NCBI RefSeq assembly: GCF_000425185.1
Contig: NZ_AULH01000007.1
Coordinates: 266,457 to 330,456 of the forward strand
From: Pleomorphomonas koreensis DSM 23070
GTDB taxonomy: Bacteria; Pseudomonadota; Alphaproteobacteria; Rhizobiales; Pleomorphomonadaceae
Reading direction: 5' to 3'
DNA: 64,000 nucleotides
Shown: piece after piece, positions 54,096 to 62,786 of the stretch
Layout: each line of letters opens with the position of its first letter
Numbering within the stretch: position 1 is the stretch's first letter
Made by a program: the position numbers and the translations under genes
The notes under the pieces: generated by a model
The model's input: only the letters and a program-made list of their open reading frames with translations
What the model was told of the DNA's origin: nothing
Database searches by the model: none

Positions 54096-55349
54096 TCACT
54101 GGACGAGGGTCTTGGCCTGCTCGTCGATCGCCTTGATCACGTCGTCGACCGAGGCGCCCTTGGCGAGGTCGGGCTGGTGGGCGGCGACCACCGAGTCGAC
54201 TTCGTTGGTGAAGGTGCCGTAGTTGACCGAGGGCACCTTGGACAGCCAGTCGGAGAAGGTCTGCCAGATCGGCTCGCCGCCGAAGAAGGCGTCGGTCGAC
54301 TTGTAGGCCGCGCCCTCGCGGGCGGCGAGCAGCGAGCCGACGGCGCCGCGATCGACCAGGATCTTCTGGTAGAAGTCGATGTCCTTGCCGTAGATATCGT
54401 TCAGGAAGTCGATCGCCTCGTCCTTGGCCGGCGAGGCGGCCAGCACGTACCAGCTCGAACCGCCGAGGTTCGAGTAGTGGGTGGCGCCGTCGATGGTCAG
54501 CTTGGGAATCGGCGCGATGCCCCAGTTGCCGGACTGCTCGGGCTGCGACTTGACGGTGCCGGTGATCCACACGCCGGTGGTGACGGAGGCCACCTCGCCG
54601 CCGGTGAAGGCGCCGACCCAGTCGGCCCAGCCGGCGGCCGGACGGAAGATGTTGGCGGTCTGGATCTTCTGCACGACCTCAAGGGCGGCCTTCAGCGCGG
54701 CGTTGCCCTCGATGGCGAGGTTGCCGTCCTTGTCGAAGTACCAGCCACCGGCCGACTGCATGATGATGCGGGTGAGGCCGGCGTCGTTCGGGTCATAGGC
54801 CATCATCTTCTTGCCGGTCTTCTCCTCGACGACCTTGGCAATCTCGATGAACTTGTCCCAGGTCAGGTCCTGGAGGTCGGCGGGCTGGAAGCCGGCCTGC
54901 GACAGCAGGTCCTTGCGATAGTAGAAGCCGGTCACGCCCGAGTCGAAGGGCATGGAGTAGACCTTGTCGTCGAGCGTCGCGAGCGCGACCTTGTAGGGCG
55001 CGAAGCCGGAATAGTCGACCTTGTCGCTGAGCGGGGCGAAGGCGTCGGGGAACGACTGCAGATACTTCTGCGCGCCGTAATCCTCGATGAGGACGATGTC
55101 GGGCATGCCGTCGGCGACGCCCGAGGCGAGGCCGGTCTGCAACTTCTGCTCAAGGTCGGCCTTGGCGAAGTCGACGACGTTCAGTTTGAAGTCCGGATGG
55201 GTCTTGGCGTAGATCTCGCCGGCTTCCTTCATGATGGCGACGTTGAAGTTCGGGTCCCAGCACCAGACCGTAACCTCGGCGGCCTGGGCGGCCGTGATGG
55301 CAATGAGGCTGGCGCTCGCGAAGGCGAGCGCGACGGTTTTCCGGTTCAT
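54096..55349 (-). CDS. Sugar ABC transporter substrate-binding protein (family 1)
   Basis: This 417-residue periplasmic protein belongs to SBP family 1. The ATG at 55349 has GGAGG about 9 bases upstream and gives a signal peptide of about 28 residues (LAFASASLIAITAAQA-AE). Landmarks: EVTVWCWDPNFNVAIMKEAG, PDIVLIEDYGAQKYLQSFPDAFAPL, YSMPFDSGVTGFYYRKDLLSQAGF (consensus substrate-cleft region), and KDEAIDFLNDIYGKD. The W-C-W opening is common in lactose/arabinose-type binding proteins. It is the first transporter gene, behind two candidate LacI sites at 55437 and 55483. Together with the GH2 enzyme the substrate is likely a beta-linked galactoside or glucuronide. Confidence 0.93.
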   Translation of the reverse strand: MNRKTVALAFASASLIAITAAQAAEVTVWCWDPNFNVAIMKEAGEIYAKTHPDFKLNVVDFAKADLEQKLQTGLASGVADGMPDIVLIEDYGAQKYLQSFPDAFAPLSDKVDYSGFAPYKVALATLDDKVYSMPFDSGVTGFYYRKDLLSQAGFQPADLQDLTWDKFIEIAKVVEEKTGKKMMAYDPNDAGLTRIIMQSAGGWYFDKDGNLAIEGNAALKAALEVVQKIQTANIFRPAAGWADWVGAFTGGEVASVTTGVWITGTVKSQPEQSGNWGIAPIPKLTIDGATHYSNLGGSSWYVLAASPAKDEAIDFLNDIYGKDIDFYQKILVDRGAVGSLLAAREGAAYKSTDAFFGGEPIWQTFSDWLSKVPSVNYGTFTNEVDSVVAAHQPDLAKGASVDDVIKAIDEQAKTLVQ

Positions 55350-55436
55350 GCAGTTTTCCTCCACTTTCGTGTCCGAGGCGTCCTCAGCCTCTCGGGGGCA
55401 CTATCCGACACTCATTCGCCCGACGCAAGGTATTAT

Positions 55437-55453
55437 TTAGTAAATTTTACCAA
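55437..55453. promoter_or_regulatory. Candidate LacI-family operator O1
   Basis: TTAGTAAA-T-TTTACCAA is a near-perfect inverted repeat (7 of 8 pairs) about 95 bases upstream of the binding-protein start. It shares the (A/G)GTAAA half-site with O2 (55483-55499) and O3 (56877-56892). Confidence 0.6.
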
Positions 55454-55482
55454 CTTTTTTGCGGCTGCAATGTCGGGGTCAG

Positions 55483-55499
55483 AGGTAAATAGTTTACCT
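55483..55499. promoter_or_regulatory. Candidate LacI-family operator O2
   Basis: AGGTAAA-TAG-TTTACCT is a perfect 7-bp inverted repeat 46 bases from O1. A further half-site, GGGGTAAAC, lies at 55526-55534. Apart from these sites the 417-base gap between the transporter and lacI shows nothing else identifiable. Confidence 0.65.
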
Positions 55500-55766
55500 G
55501 CGGCGCGGGCGGAAGCCAATCTCATCGGGGTAAACAATTAGGATAGGTGGCGGCCGGCGCGCAGCTTTGTCCGTCCCGGCGTGATTGTTTCCGCGATGTT
55601 TCTGTCAGTGCCGGTGTGTATCCGGAGGGCCGGCAGCGGCGCGCCCAAGGCCGGCCACGGCCAACCGTCAATTGATCGGCCGGGCGGGGGTCGCGCGGAG
55701 ACGACGCAATGGGCCATGGCGTCGGCGGTGCCGAAAAAGCTGAGGGTTGTCTGGCGGCAGATCGGC

Positions 55767-56804
55767 TCAGGCGCCGTCGGGGCGGCGGCAGCTTTCGCGC
55801 CAGATCAGGTCGGTGGCGATGGTGACGCGCTTGACGTAGTCGCGGCCGCCCAACTGCTCCATCAGCAGGTCGAAGGCGTTCTCGCCGATGCGCTCGGCCG
55901 GGATGCGGACGGTGGTCAGCGGCGGCGCCAGGAACTGGGCGGCCGGGATGTCGTTGAAGCTCGCCACCGCGATGTCGGAGGGGATGCGCAGGCCGCGCTC
56001 CTGGATGGCGCGGTAGGCGCCGATCGCCACGTTGTCGTTGGAGGTGATGACGATCTCCGGCAGGTCGGGCTCGGCCATCAGCTGGCAGGCGAGGCGGTAG
56101 CCGCTCTCGAAGCGGAGCTGCTCGGCGAGGAGATAGTGGGCGGGGTTGAAGAGGCCCTTCTTCTCGGTCCACTCGCGGAAGGTCTTGGCGCGCTCCTCGG
56201 AGGCCGGATAGAGCACGTTGCCGGACGGGCGGTCGTCGCCGAGGAAGCCGAAACGGCGGTATCCGGCGGCATGGAGGCGGTCCAGGAGGCGCGCCATGGC
56301 AAAGGACAGGTCGCTCGCCACGATGTCGAACAGGTCGATGTTCGGCGCGAAGTCGGCCAGCACCAGGTTGGCGTTGATCTGCCGCACCCAGTCGATCTCG
56401 GCGTCGGTGTGCATGCCGAGCGCGATGATGCCGGCGGCGCCCTGCAAGTCCTCGGCCGGCGGCAGGCCGGCGGTGCGGTAGATCACCTGCACCTCGACGC
56501 GGTTGGCGCGCGCCCGCGCCTCGATGCCCATGCGCACGCCGATGTAGTAGGGGTCGGCCAGTTCCTCGTCGGGCCGCAGGAAATGCACGATGCCGACGCG
56601 GGCGCCGGCGTGGTCGGACGGCGTGGGCGCGCGCTGCGGCCGCGGCCGGTTGCGCGGCGTCAGGTAGTTGAGCGCCTCGGCCGTCTCGATGATCGCCTGC
56701 CTCTTCGCCTCGGTGATCGACAGCGTGGCGTCGTAGTTGAGGACGCGCGACACCGTGGCCGAGGAAACTCCGACCGCCTTGGCGATTTCCTTGATCGTGA
56801 CCAT
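55767..56804 (-). CDS. LacI-family transcriptional regulator
   Basis: This 345-residue regulator has an N-terminal helix-turn-helix (VTIKEIAKAVGVSSATVSRVLNYDATLSITEAKRQAIIETAEALNY) with the LacI hinge helix, and a periplasmic-binding-protein-like sensor domain (VGIVHFLRP..., RRFGFLGDDRPSGN, EIVITSNDNVAIGAYRAIQERGLRIPSDIAVASFNDIPAAQFLAPPLTTVRIP). The sequence resembles the EbgR/GalR group. It precedes the sugar transporter on the same strand, and the three palindromes at 55437, 55483 and 56877 are its likely sites, one in its own promoter region. The probable inducer is the imported sugar or its cleavage product. Confidence 0.93.
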   Translation of the reverse strand: MVTIKEIAKAVGVSSATVSRVLNYDATLSITEAKRQAIIETAEALNYLTPRNRPRPQRAPTPSDHAGARVGIVHFLRPDEELADPYYIGVRMGIEARARANRVEVQVIYRTAGLPPAEDLQGAAGIIALGMHTDAEIDWVRQINANLVLADFAPNIDLFDIVASDLSFAMARLLDRLHAAGYRRFGFLGDDRPSGNVLYPASEERAKTFREWTEKKGLFNPAHYLLAEQLRFESGYRLACQLMAEPDLPEIVITSNDNVAIGAYRAIQERGLRIPSDIAVASFNDIPAAQFLAPPLTTVRIPAERIGENAFDLLMEQLGGRDYVKRVTIATDLIWRESCRRPDGA

Positions 56805-56876
56805 CCGCGTACTCTCAGTCGGGTTGCCGAAGCACCGATGAACCGTTCCATTCTACGGCCAAACCACCATGGCCGA

Positions 56877-56892
56877 TAGTAAAGTTTTACTA
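56877..56892. promoter_or_regulatory. Candidate LacI-family operator O3 upstream of the regulator gene
   Basis: TAGTAAA-GT-TTTACTA is a perfect 7-bp inverted repeat 73 bases before the lacI start, likely for autorepression. Its 2-base spacer differs from O1 (1) and O2 (3), so binding would need to tolerate spacing changes, or the cores are offset. Confidence 0.6.
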
Positions 56893-57023
56893 AATCATCC
56901 GAAAGGCGGATGCCGGCCGGATGGCCGTCGGCGCGACGCCGCCGGGCTGCGGCGGCAAGCCGGCTTTCTGTTACCCGCATTCGCGGTGCGGGTAAAGGCT
57001 CGGGCCGGGGCGGCGGAGGGCGC

Positions 57024-57458
57024 CTATTGCCAGGCGACCAGCATGGCGCCGGCGGCGATCAGCGCCACGCCGGCCGCGCCCTGCGGCGACAGCCGCTCGC
57101 CGAGGAACAGCACGGCGAAGATGGCGACCAGCACCACCGACAGCTTGTCGACCGGCGCGACGCGCGCCGCGTCGCCGAGCTTCAGCGCCCGGAAATAGCA
57201 GAGCCAGGAGGCGCCGGTGGCGAAGCCCGACAGCACCAGGAACAGCCATGTGCGGCCGGGGACGGCGGGGAGCTGTCCGAAGCCGTCGCCGGCCGCCACC
57301 ACGAGGGCGGCGAAGGCCAGCACGACGGCGGTGCGGATCAGCGTCGCCAGATCGGAGCCGATCGCCTCGACGCCGACCTTGGCGAGGATGGCGGTGGCCG
57401 CCGCGAAGGCCGCCGACAGCACGGCCCAGGTCTGCCAGAGCTGGAGGAGGCTTTTCAT
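57024..57458 (-). CDS. EamA-family membrane protein (single five-helix unit)
   Basis: This 144-residue protein has five hydrophobic segments and is one EamA repeat (MKSLLQLWQTWAVLSAAFAAATAILAKVGVEAIGSDLATLIRTAVVLAFAALVVA, then FLVLSGFATGASWLCYFRALKLGDAARVAPVDKLSVVLVAIFAVLFLGERLS, which carries the diagnostic PVDKLS...LGE). Full drug/metabolite transporters have two such units; single-unit members act as homo- or heterodimers. Substrate unknown. Its start overlaps the glutathione S-transferase stop (ATGA), so they are co-translated. Confidence 0.88.
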   Translation of the reverse strand: MKSLLQLWQTWAVLSAAFAAATAILAKVGVEAIGSDLATLIRTAVVLAFAALVVAAGDGFGQLPAVPGRTWLFLVLSGFATGASWLCYFRALKLGDAARVAPVDKLSVVLVAIFAVLFLGERLSPQGAAGVALIAAGAMLVAWQ

Positions 57459-58114
57459 GCCGAGGCCGCTCGCTGCCGGTCGCCTGCCGCGAAATGGGCC
57501 ATCTGGTCGGCGTGGGCCTTGACGAAGGCCGGCCGGGCGGTGGCGCGCCCCATATAGCCGCGACAGGCGGGATAGGCGGCGAGGCCGTCGAAGCGGTCGA
57601 CGAGGCGCAGCACGTCGGCCATCGCGATGTCGGCGATCGTGAAGCGGCCGGCCAGCCACTCGCGTGCCGTCAGCACGCTCTCCATGTGGCCGAGCCGGGC
57701 GTTGACGAACCGCTCGAGGAACTTCCAGCCCGGCGTATCGCCGGTGTCGCCGGAGAACTGGAACAGCGACCACGGCAGGCTGGCTATCTCCACCGAGTTG
57801 AGCGCCGCGAACAGCCATTCCAGCGCCTCGGCGCGGCCGTGCCGGTCGGCTGGCATCAGCGCCTCGCTCTGCTCGCCGAGATGGACCAGGATGGCGCCGC
57901 TTTCGAAGATCGACAGGTCGCCGTCGGTCAGCCATGGCACCTGACCGAACGGCTGGTGCGCCAGGTGCCCGGCGCCGCGGCCTTCGAACGGCACGCTTGC
58001 GACGCGATAGGGCAATCCGGCCTCCTCCAGCGCCCAGCGCACGCGGATGTCGCGCACGAAGCCGCGCGGCGGAACGGGAACCCAATCGAAGGTGGTGAGG
58101 ATCATCTCGGTCAT
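57455..58114 (-). CDS. Glutathione S-transferase family protein
   Basis: This 219-residue protein starts at ATG 58114 with GGAGG 6 bases upstream; an extension to 58156 is not supported. Its thioredoxin-like N-terminal half (ILTTFDWVPVPPRGFVRDIRVRWALEEAGLPYRV, then FGQVPWLTDGDLSIFESGAILVHLGE with the cis-Pro and ES glutathione motif) and all-helical C-terminal half (AREWLAGRFTIADIAMADVLRLVDRFDGL with the conserved capping-box GRFTIADI) are complete. The N-terminal active residue is not a clear Ser/Cys/Tyr, so activity is uncertain. Divergent from a second, unrelated GST gene at 58233. Confidence 0.9.
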   Translation of the reverse strand: MTEMILTTFDWVPVPPRGFVRDIRVRWALEEAGLPYRVASVPFEGRGAGHLAHQPFGQVPWLTDGDLSIFESGAILVHLGEQSEALMPADRHGRAEALEWLFAALNSVEIASLPWSLFQFSGDTGDTPGWKFLERFVNARLGHMESVLTAREWLAGRFTIADIAMADVLRLVDRFDGLAAYPACRGYMGRATARPAFVKAHADQMAHFAAGDRQRAASA

Positions 58115-58232
58115 CGGCGCCTCCACGTCCGGGGAGCCATGCCCCCGGTCGGACATCGCATAACCGAGCGGCGGCGGTTGTCAAACGGCGGCGGAGGCGC
58201 GACAGTGCCGCCGGCAACCGGAGAGCTTCACC

Positions 58233-58886
58233 ATGCTGACCGTCTATGGCGTCTACAAGTCGCGCGCCTCGCGCCTCTACTGGCTCCTCGAGGAACTGGG
58301 TGTACCCTTCGAAAAGGTGCCGGTGATCCAGGCCCGCAAGGTGCCGGACCCGCTTTCCGCCGACGCGCCGCTCAACACGCGCTCGCCGTCCTTCCTCGCC
58401 GTCAATCCGATGGCGCAGATCCCGTCGATCGACGACGACGGCCTCGTGCTCTCCGAATCGCTGGCCATCCTCCTCTATCTCGCCCGGAAGCACGGCGGCC
58501 CGCTGGCGCCCGCCGATCTGTCCGAGGAGGGACGGATGCTGCACTGGCTGTTCTGGGGCGGCACGACGCTGGAGCCGCTGACCGTGCAGGTGACGCAGGG
58601 CGACGAGCGCGGCGCGTGGGAGAGCGAGGAGGGCCAGGAGAAGCTGGCGGCCCTCGGGAAGACGATGAAGACGCCGCTCGCCGTCTTCGAGGCGCATCTT
58701 GCGGCGCACGGTCATGTGGCCGGAGGCCGCTTTACCGTCGCCGACCTCGGTCTCGCCGAAATCGTCCGTTACGTGCAGGGTCATCCCAGGCTGCTCGCCG
58801 ACTTCCCCAGGGTGCGGGACTGGCTCGATCGCTGCCAGTCGCGGCCGGCCTTCAAGGCGATGTGGGAGAAGCGCAACGCCGAGTGA
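58233..58886 (+). CDS. Glutathione S-transferase family protein (second)
   Basis: This 217-residue protein begins MLTVYGVYKSRASRLYWLLEELGVPFEKVPV, with Ser in the (S/A)R(S/A)..YW.L pattern of one bacterial GST group, then NPMAQIPSIDDDGLVLSESLAILLYLARKHGG (cis-Pro, ES motif) and, in the helical half, GRFTVADLGLAEIVRYVQG. The GRFTVADL capping box is intact. It resembles the alphaproteobacterial gst group with the YW.LEEL motif. 119 bases separate it from the divergent GST gene; both promoters lie there. Substrate unknown. Confidence 0.93.
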   Translation: MLTVYGVYKSRASRLYWLLEELGVPFEKVPVIQARKVPDPLSADAPLNTRSPSFLAVNPMAQIPSIDDDGLVLSESLAILLYLARKHGGPLAPADLSEEGRMLHWLFWGGTTLEPLTVQVTQGDERGAWESEEGQEKLAALGKTMKTPLAVFEAHLAAHGHVAGGRFTVADLGLAEIVRYVQGHPRLLADFPRVRDWLDRCQSRPAFKAMWEKRNAE

Positions 58887-58961
58887 CGGCCGGACGCCGA
58901 TTGACAGCTCCGACCCGCCCTGCAACATGCCCGCCGCCCCATCCACGGCCGAGGATTGCCC

Positions 58962-59786
58962 ATGACGATCGCCAGCCCGGCGCTGCTCGACGGCCTGATT
59001 GCCGCCTCGATCGAGGCCGGCCGCATCATCCTCGACGTCTACGCCCGGCCGATCGACGTCGCCTTCAAGGCCGACGCCTCGCCGGTGACCGAGGCCGACG
59101 GCCGCGCCGAGGCATCGCTCATCGCCGCGCTCGCCGTGCTCGCTCCCGGCGTGCCGGTGGTGGCCGAGGAGAGCGTCGCGGCCGGCCGCGTGCCGCCGGT
59201 CGCCGACTGCTTCTTCCTGGTCGACCCGCTCGACGGCACCAAGGAGTTCATCGGCGGCAACGGCGAGTTCACCGTCAACGTGGCGCTGATCGAGCGCGGC
59301 GTGCCGGTGATGGGCGTCGTATACGCGCCGGCCATCGGCCGGCTGTTCGCCGGCGGTCCGGACGGCGCCGCCGAGATCGCGGTGACGGACGGCAGTGCCG
59401 GTGCGCGACGGTCGATCCGCGTGCGGCCGTTGCCGGCCAAGGGGGCGGTGCTGCTCGTCTCGCGCAGTCACGGTACGGTCGCCACCGACGCCTTCAGGCC
59501 GGCCGTGCCGGTGGTCGGCCGCCGGGCCATCGGCTCGTCGCTGAAGTTCGGCCTGATCGCCGCCGGCGAGGCGGACCTCTATCCGCGCTTCGGCCCGACC
59601 ATGGAATGGGACACGGCGGCCGGCGATGCCGTGCTGAGGGCGGCCGGCGGCGTGATGACGCTGCCGGACGGTGCGCCCTTCCTCTACGGCAAGCGCGGCC
59701 GCCCCGGCCTTGCCGACTTCGCCAATCCATCGTTCATTGCCGCATCCGATCCCTGCTTGACGGCTGGTTGCCGCGTGGCGGGATGA
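58962..59786 (+). CDS. cysQ: 3'(2'),5'-bisphosphate nucleotidase CysQ (inositol-phosphatase fold)
   Basis: CysQ dephosphorylates 3'-phosphoadenosine 5'-phosphate to AMP, recycling it in sulfate assimilation. The 274-residue protein starts at ATG 58962 (GAGG 8 bases upstream). Metal-binding motifs are present: KADASPVTEADGRAE, VVAEESVAAG, FFLVDPLDGTKEFIGGNGEFTVNVALIERG (the DPLDGTKEF motif is typical of CysQ rather than plain inositol phosphatases) and PTMEWDTAAGDAVLRAAGG. No sulfate-assimilation gene is nearby. Followed after 23 bases by the epimerase. Confidence 0.92.
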   Translation: MTIASPALLDGLIAASIEAGRIILDVYARPIDVAFKADASPVTEADGRAEASLIAALAVLAPGVPVVAEESVAAGRVPPVADCFFLVDPLDGTKEFIGGNGEFTVNVALIERGVPVMGVVYAPAIGRLFAGGPDGAAEIAVTDGSAGARRSIRVRPLPAKGAVLLVSRSHGTVATDAFRPAVPVVGRRAIGSSLKFGLIAAGEADLYPRFGPTMEWDTAAGDAVLRAAGGVMTLPDGAPFLYGKRGRPGLADFANPSFIAASDPCLTAGCRVAG

Positions 59787-59809
59787 TCCGTTTCCAGAGG
59801 AGATTGATC

Positions 59810-60982
59810 GTGAGTCTTTCCCCCGTTCACGACGAACTGGCCGCCGCCCATCAGGAGTTGACCGCCTGGCTGATGACCGAGGCGCTGCCGATCTGGTGGG
59901 CCTTCGGCGTCGACCACGTCAACGGCGGCTTCCACGAGGTGCTGGGCCTCCGGTGCGAGATCGTGCCGGCGCCGCGCCGGGTGCGCGTCACGGCGCGCCA
60001 GATCTTCACCTTCGCCCTTGCCGGCCGGCTCGGCTGGACCGGCCCCTGGGAGCGCACGGTGGAGGAAGGCCTCGCCTATTTCCTCGACAAGTGCATGCTC
60101 CCCAACGGCGCCGTGCGCATGGTGACCGAGGTCGACGGCGCGCCGAAGGATGACACCTTCAGCCTCTACGATCAGGCCTTCGCGCTGTTCGCGCTCGCCG
60201 CCGCCGCGTCGGTGGTCAGGGACCGCAGCAAGGTGGAGGCGGCGGCCGTCAAGCTGCGCGACCTCCTGATGACCGACTACAAGAACCCGATCGCCGGCTT
60301 CGAGGAATCCATCCCCCCCTCGCTGCCGCTCAAGGCCAACCCGCACATGCACCTGTTCGAGGCCTGCCTCGCCTGGGAGGAGGTGGGCGGCGACGCCACC
60401 TGGAGCCGGCTCGCCGACGAGATCGCCGGGCTGTGCCTTGCGAAGTTCCTCGATCCCGCGGACGGCTGGCTGAAGGAGTTCTTCAACGCCGACTGGTCGG
60501 TGGCGGACGGCCTGCCCGGCCGCATCTCCGAGCCCGGCCATCATTTCGAATGGGCGTGGCTGCTCACCCGCTGGGGCACCTCGCGCCAGCGCCCGGATGC
60601 GGTCGCGGCGGCGCGGCGGCTCTGCGAACTCGGCGAGGCGCATGGCATCAACCTCGCCGAGGAGGTGGCCATCATGGGCATCCTCGACGACCTCTCCATC
60701 CATGACGGCACGGCCCGCATGTGGTCGCAGACCGAGCGGATGAAGGGCAACGTGGCGCTGGCCGCCGTCGCCGCCAGCGAGGTCGACCGCGACGCCCATC
60801 TCGCCAAGGTGGTGACGGCGGCGCGGGCGCTCCAGCGCTACGCGGACGTCGACACGCCCGGCCTCTGGCGCGACCGCATGAACCCCGACGGCTCGTTCGT
60901 GATCGAGCCGGCGCCGGCCTCCACCTTCTACCACATCATCTGCGCCATCGACGAGGTCGGGAAATACGTCGCAAGCCGCTGA
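59810..60982 (+). CDS. AGE-family epimerase/isomerase
   Basis: This 390-residue protein belongs to the N-acylglucosamine 2-epimerase family, an (alpha/alpha)6 barrel. It starts at GTG 59810 with AGAGGAG 7 bases upstream. Landmarks: WWAFGVDHVNGGFHEVLG, RVRVTARQIFTFALAGRLGW, DDTFSLYDQAFALFALAAA, NPHMHLFEACLAWEEVG, SEPGHHFEWAWLLTRWG, and near the end PASTFYHIICAIDEV. Catalytic His pairs of the family (PHMHLFEA and PGHHFEW) are present. It may convert mannose and fructose, mannose-6-phosphate or cellobiose; substrate not decidable. Ends with a terminator at 61029. Confidence 0.9.
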   Translation: MSLSPVHDELAAAHQELTAWLMTEALPIWWAFGVDHVNGGFHEVLGLRCEIVPAPRRVRVTARQIFTFALAGRLGWTGPWERTVEEGLAYFLDKCMLPNGAVRMVTEVDGAPKDDTFSLYDQAFALFALAAAASVVRDRSKVEAAAVKLRDLLMTDYKNPIAGFEESIPPSLPLKANPHMHLFEACLAWEEVGGDATWSRLADEIAGLCLAKFLDPADGWLKEFFNADWSVADGLPGRISEPGHHFEWAWLLTRWGTSRQRPDAVAAARRLCELGEAHGINLAEEVAIMGILDDLSIHDGTARMWSQTERMKGNVALAAVAASEVDRDAHLAKVVTAARALQRYADVDTPGLWRDRMNPDGSFVIEPAPASTFYHIICAIDEVGKYVASR

Positions 60983-61028
60983 GGCGCATGGGTCTTTCGG
61001 CCTTTGCTGAGGTTTTGATTCAAGGAAG

Positions 61029-61058
61029 GCCGCCCTCGTCGCCGGGGGCGGCTTCTTC
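61029..61058 (+). terminator. Terminator after the AGE epimerase gene
   Basis: GCCGCCC, an 8-9 base loop, and GGGGCGGC are followed by TTCTTC. It lies 47 bases past the stop codon. Confidence 0.7.
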
Positions 61059-61196
61059 ATGTGGCGAATCCGGATCGGCCTTCAGGCTGGCGCGAAGAGT
61101 CCGGTGGATCGCCCAAGTGCTTGATAACAGGTGCTTGCGTTGACAGTGATTGTGGGTTCAAGTGCGGCCGGAGGACGGCTTGACGAAGAGGTAGCC

Positions 61197-62786
61197 ATGG
61201 GGGGTGCGGCGGACGGTCGCCTTTACGGTCAGCCGATGGCGGAGTCGGGGCTCGACGCGGCTTTCATCGAACGGTCGCTGTTCGACGCGCTGATCGATAC
61301 CGCCGAGGCCGATCCCGACCTCGTGGCCATCGAGGACCAGAACCGCCAGCCGGTGACGCGCCGCAACCTGCTGCTGGCCGCCTGCGTGCTCGGCCGGCGT
61401 CTCGCGACCATCAGCCGCCGGGGCGAACGGGTCGGCCTCATGCTGCCCAATGTCAACGGTGTCGCCATCGCCTTCTTCGCGCTCGTCGCCTATGGACGGA
61501 CGCCGGCGCTGCTCAACTTCACGGGCGGCAGCCATGGCATCAACGGCGCCATCCGCGTCGGCACCATCCGCACGGTGATCACCTCGTCGGCCTTCGTGAA
61601 GACGGCCAAGCTCGAACCGGTGATCGACGAGATCAAGGACAAGGTGCGCATCGTCTATCTCGAGGACGTGCGGGCCGGCCTGACGCTGATCGACAAGGGC
61701 ATCGGCGCCGCCTATGCCCGCTGGGCGCGGCCGCTCCACCGCTTCTACCGGCGGGCGCCGCGCGACATCGCCGCCGTGCTGTTCACCTCGGGCACCGAGG
61801 GCGCGCCGAAGGGCGTCGGGCTCACCTCGACCAACTTCCTGTCCAACGTCGCGCAGATCCTGGCGCTCTACGAGTTCTACCCCGAGGACACGCTGTTCAA
61901 CGCGCTGCCGGTGTTCCACTCCTACGGCCTCACCGCCGGCCTGTTCCTGCCGCTCTACGGCCGCTTCAAGTCGTTCCTCTATCCCTCGCCCTTGCACTAC
62001 AAGGCGATCCCCGGCCTCGTTCGCGACAGCGGCTCGACGGTGCTGCTGTCCACCGACACCTTCGCCGCCGGCTGGGCGCGGGCGGCCGAGGACGGCGACT
62101 TCGACAAGGTGCGCCTGACCATCCTCGGCGCCGAGCGGGTCAAGAAGCAGACGCGGGCCCTCTGGATGGACCGCTTCGGGGTGGTGCTCAACGAGGGCTA
62201 TGGCGCGACGGAATGCGCGCCGGTGCTGTCGGTCAACTATCCCGGCAGCTTCCGAGACGGCACCGTCGGCCGTCTGCTGCCGGGCATCGAGGCGCGGCTC
62301 GATCCGGTGCCGGGCCTGGAGATCGGCGGCCGGCTCTACGTGCGGGCGCCCAACATCATGGCCGGCTACTACCTGGCCGACCGGCCGGGCGAACTGGTCA
62401 TGAACGACCCCGACGGCTGGTACGATACCGGCGACATCGTCTCCATCGACGACGACGGCTTCGTCACCCTGCTCGGCCGCGCCAAGCGCTTCGCCAAGAT
62501 AGGTGGCGAGATGATCTCGCTTGCCGCCGTCGAAGCCTTCGCCGCCGCCATCTGGCCCAATTCGTCGCACGCCGTCGTCGCCATCTCCGACCCGCGCAAG
62601 GGCGAGGCGCTGGTGCTGGTCACCGACGCCGGCGACGCCACGGTCGAGGCGCTCACCGCCTATGCCCGCGAGCACGGCGTGCCGGAGTTGCAGGTGCCGC
62701 GCAAGATCGTCAAGACCTACGCGCTGCCGGTGCTCGGCACCGGCAAGATGGACCTCGCCGCCATCGAGCAGATGGCCCGCTCCTGA
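61197..62786 (+). CDS. AMP-dependent acyl-activating enzyme (acyl-ACP synthetase-like)
   Basis: This ANL-superfamily protein is 529 residues from ATG 61197 (GAGG 5 bases upstream); GTG 61131 is in frame. The P-loop VLFTSGTEGAPKGVGLTSTN is intact, as are NEGYGATECAPVLSVN, the hinge DPDGWYDTGDIVSIDDDGFVTLLGRAKRFAKIGGEMISL, and the C-terminal Lys motif VLGTGKMDLAAI. The sequence, especially LPVFHSYGLTAGLFLPLYGRFKSFLYPSPLHYKAIP, is like the acyl-ACP synthetase half of Aas (2-acyl-glycerophosphoethanolamine acyltransferase) but without the acyltransferase half. It may recycle lysophospholipid or activate fatty acids. Confidence 0.92.
   Translation: MGGAADGRLYGQPMAESGLDAAFIERSLFDALIDTAEADPDLVAIEDQNRQPVTRRNLLLAACVLGRRLATISRRGERVGLMLPNVNGVAIAFFALVAYGRTPALLNFTGGSHGINGAIRVGTIRTVITSSAFVKTAKLEPVIDEIKDKVRIVYLEDVRAGLTLIDKGIGAAYARWARPLHRFYRRAPRDIAAVLFTSGTEGAPKGVGLTSTNFLSNVAQILALYEFYPEDTLFNALPVFHSYGLTAGLFLPLYGRFKSFLYPSPLHYKAIPGLVRDSGSTVLLSTDTFAAGWARAAEDGDFDKVRLTILGAERVKKQTRALWMDRFGVVLNEGYGATECAPVLSVNYPGSFRDGTVGRLLPGIEARLDPVPGLEIGGRLYVRAPNIMAGYYLADRPGELVMNDPDGWYDTGDIVSIDDDGFVTLLGRAKRFAKIGGEMISLAAVEAFAAAIWPNSSHAVVAISDPRKGEALVLVTDAGDATVEALTAYAREHGVPELQVPRKIVKTYALPVLGTGKMDLAAIEQMARS

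Noticed and set aside
57248..60982. A 1244-codon open plus-strand frame
   Set aside because: Only its last part (from GTG 59810) is a gene. The rest is Arg/Pro/Ala-rich antisense or out-of-frame sequence of the GST, EamA and CysQ genes, a common effect of high GC.
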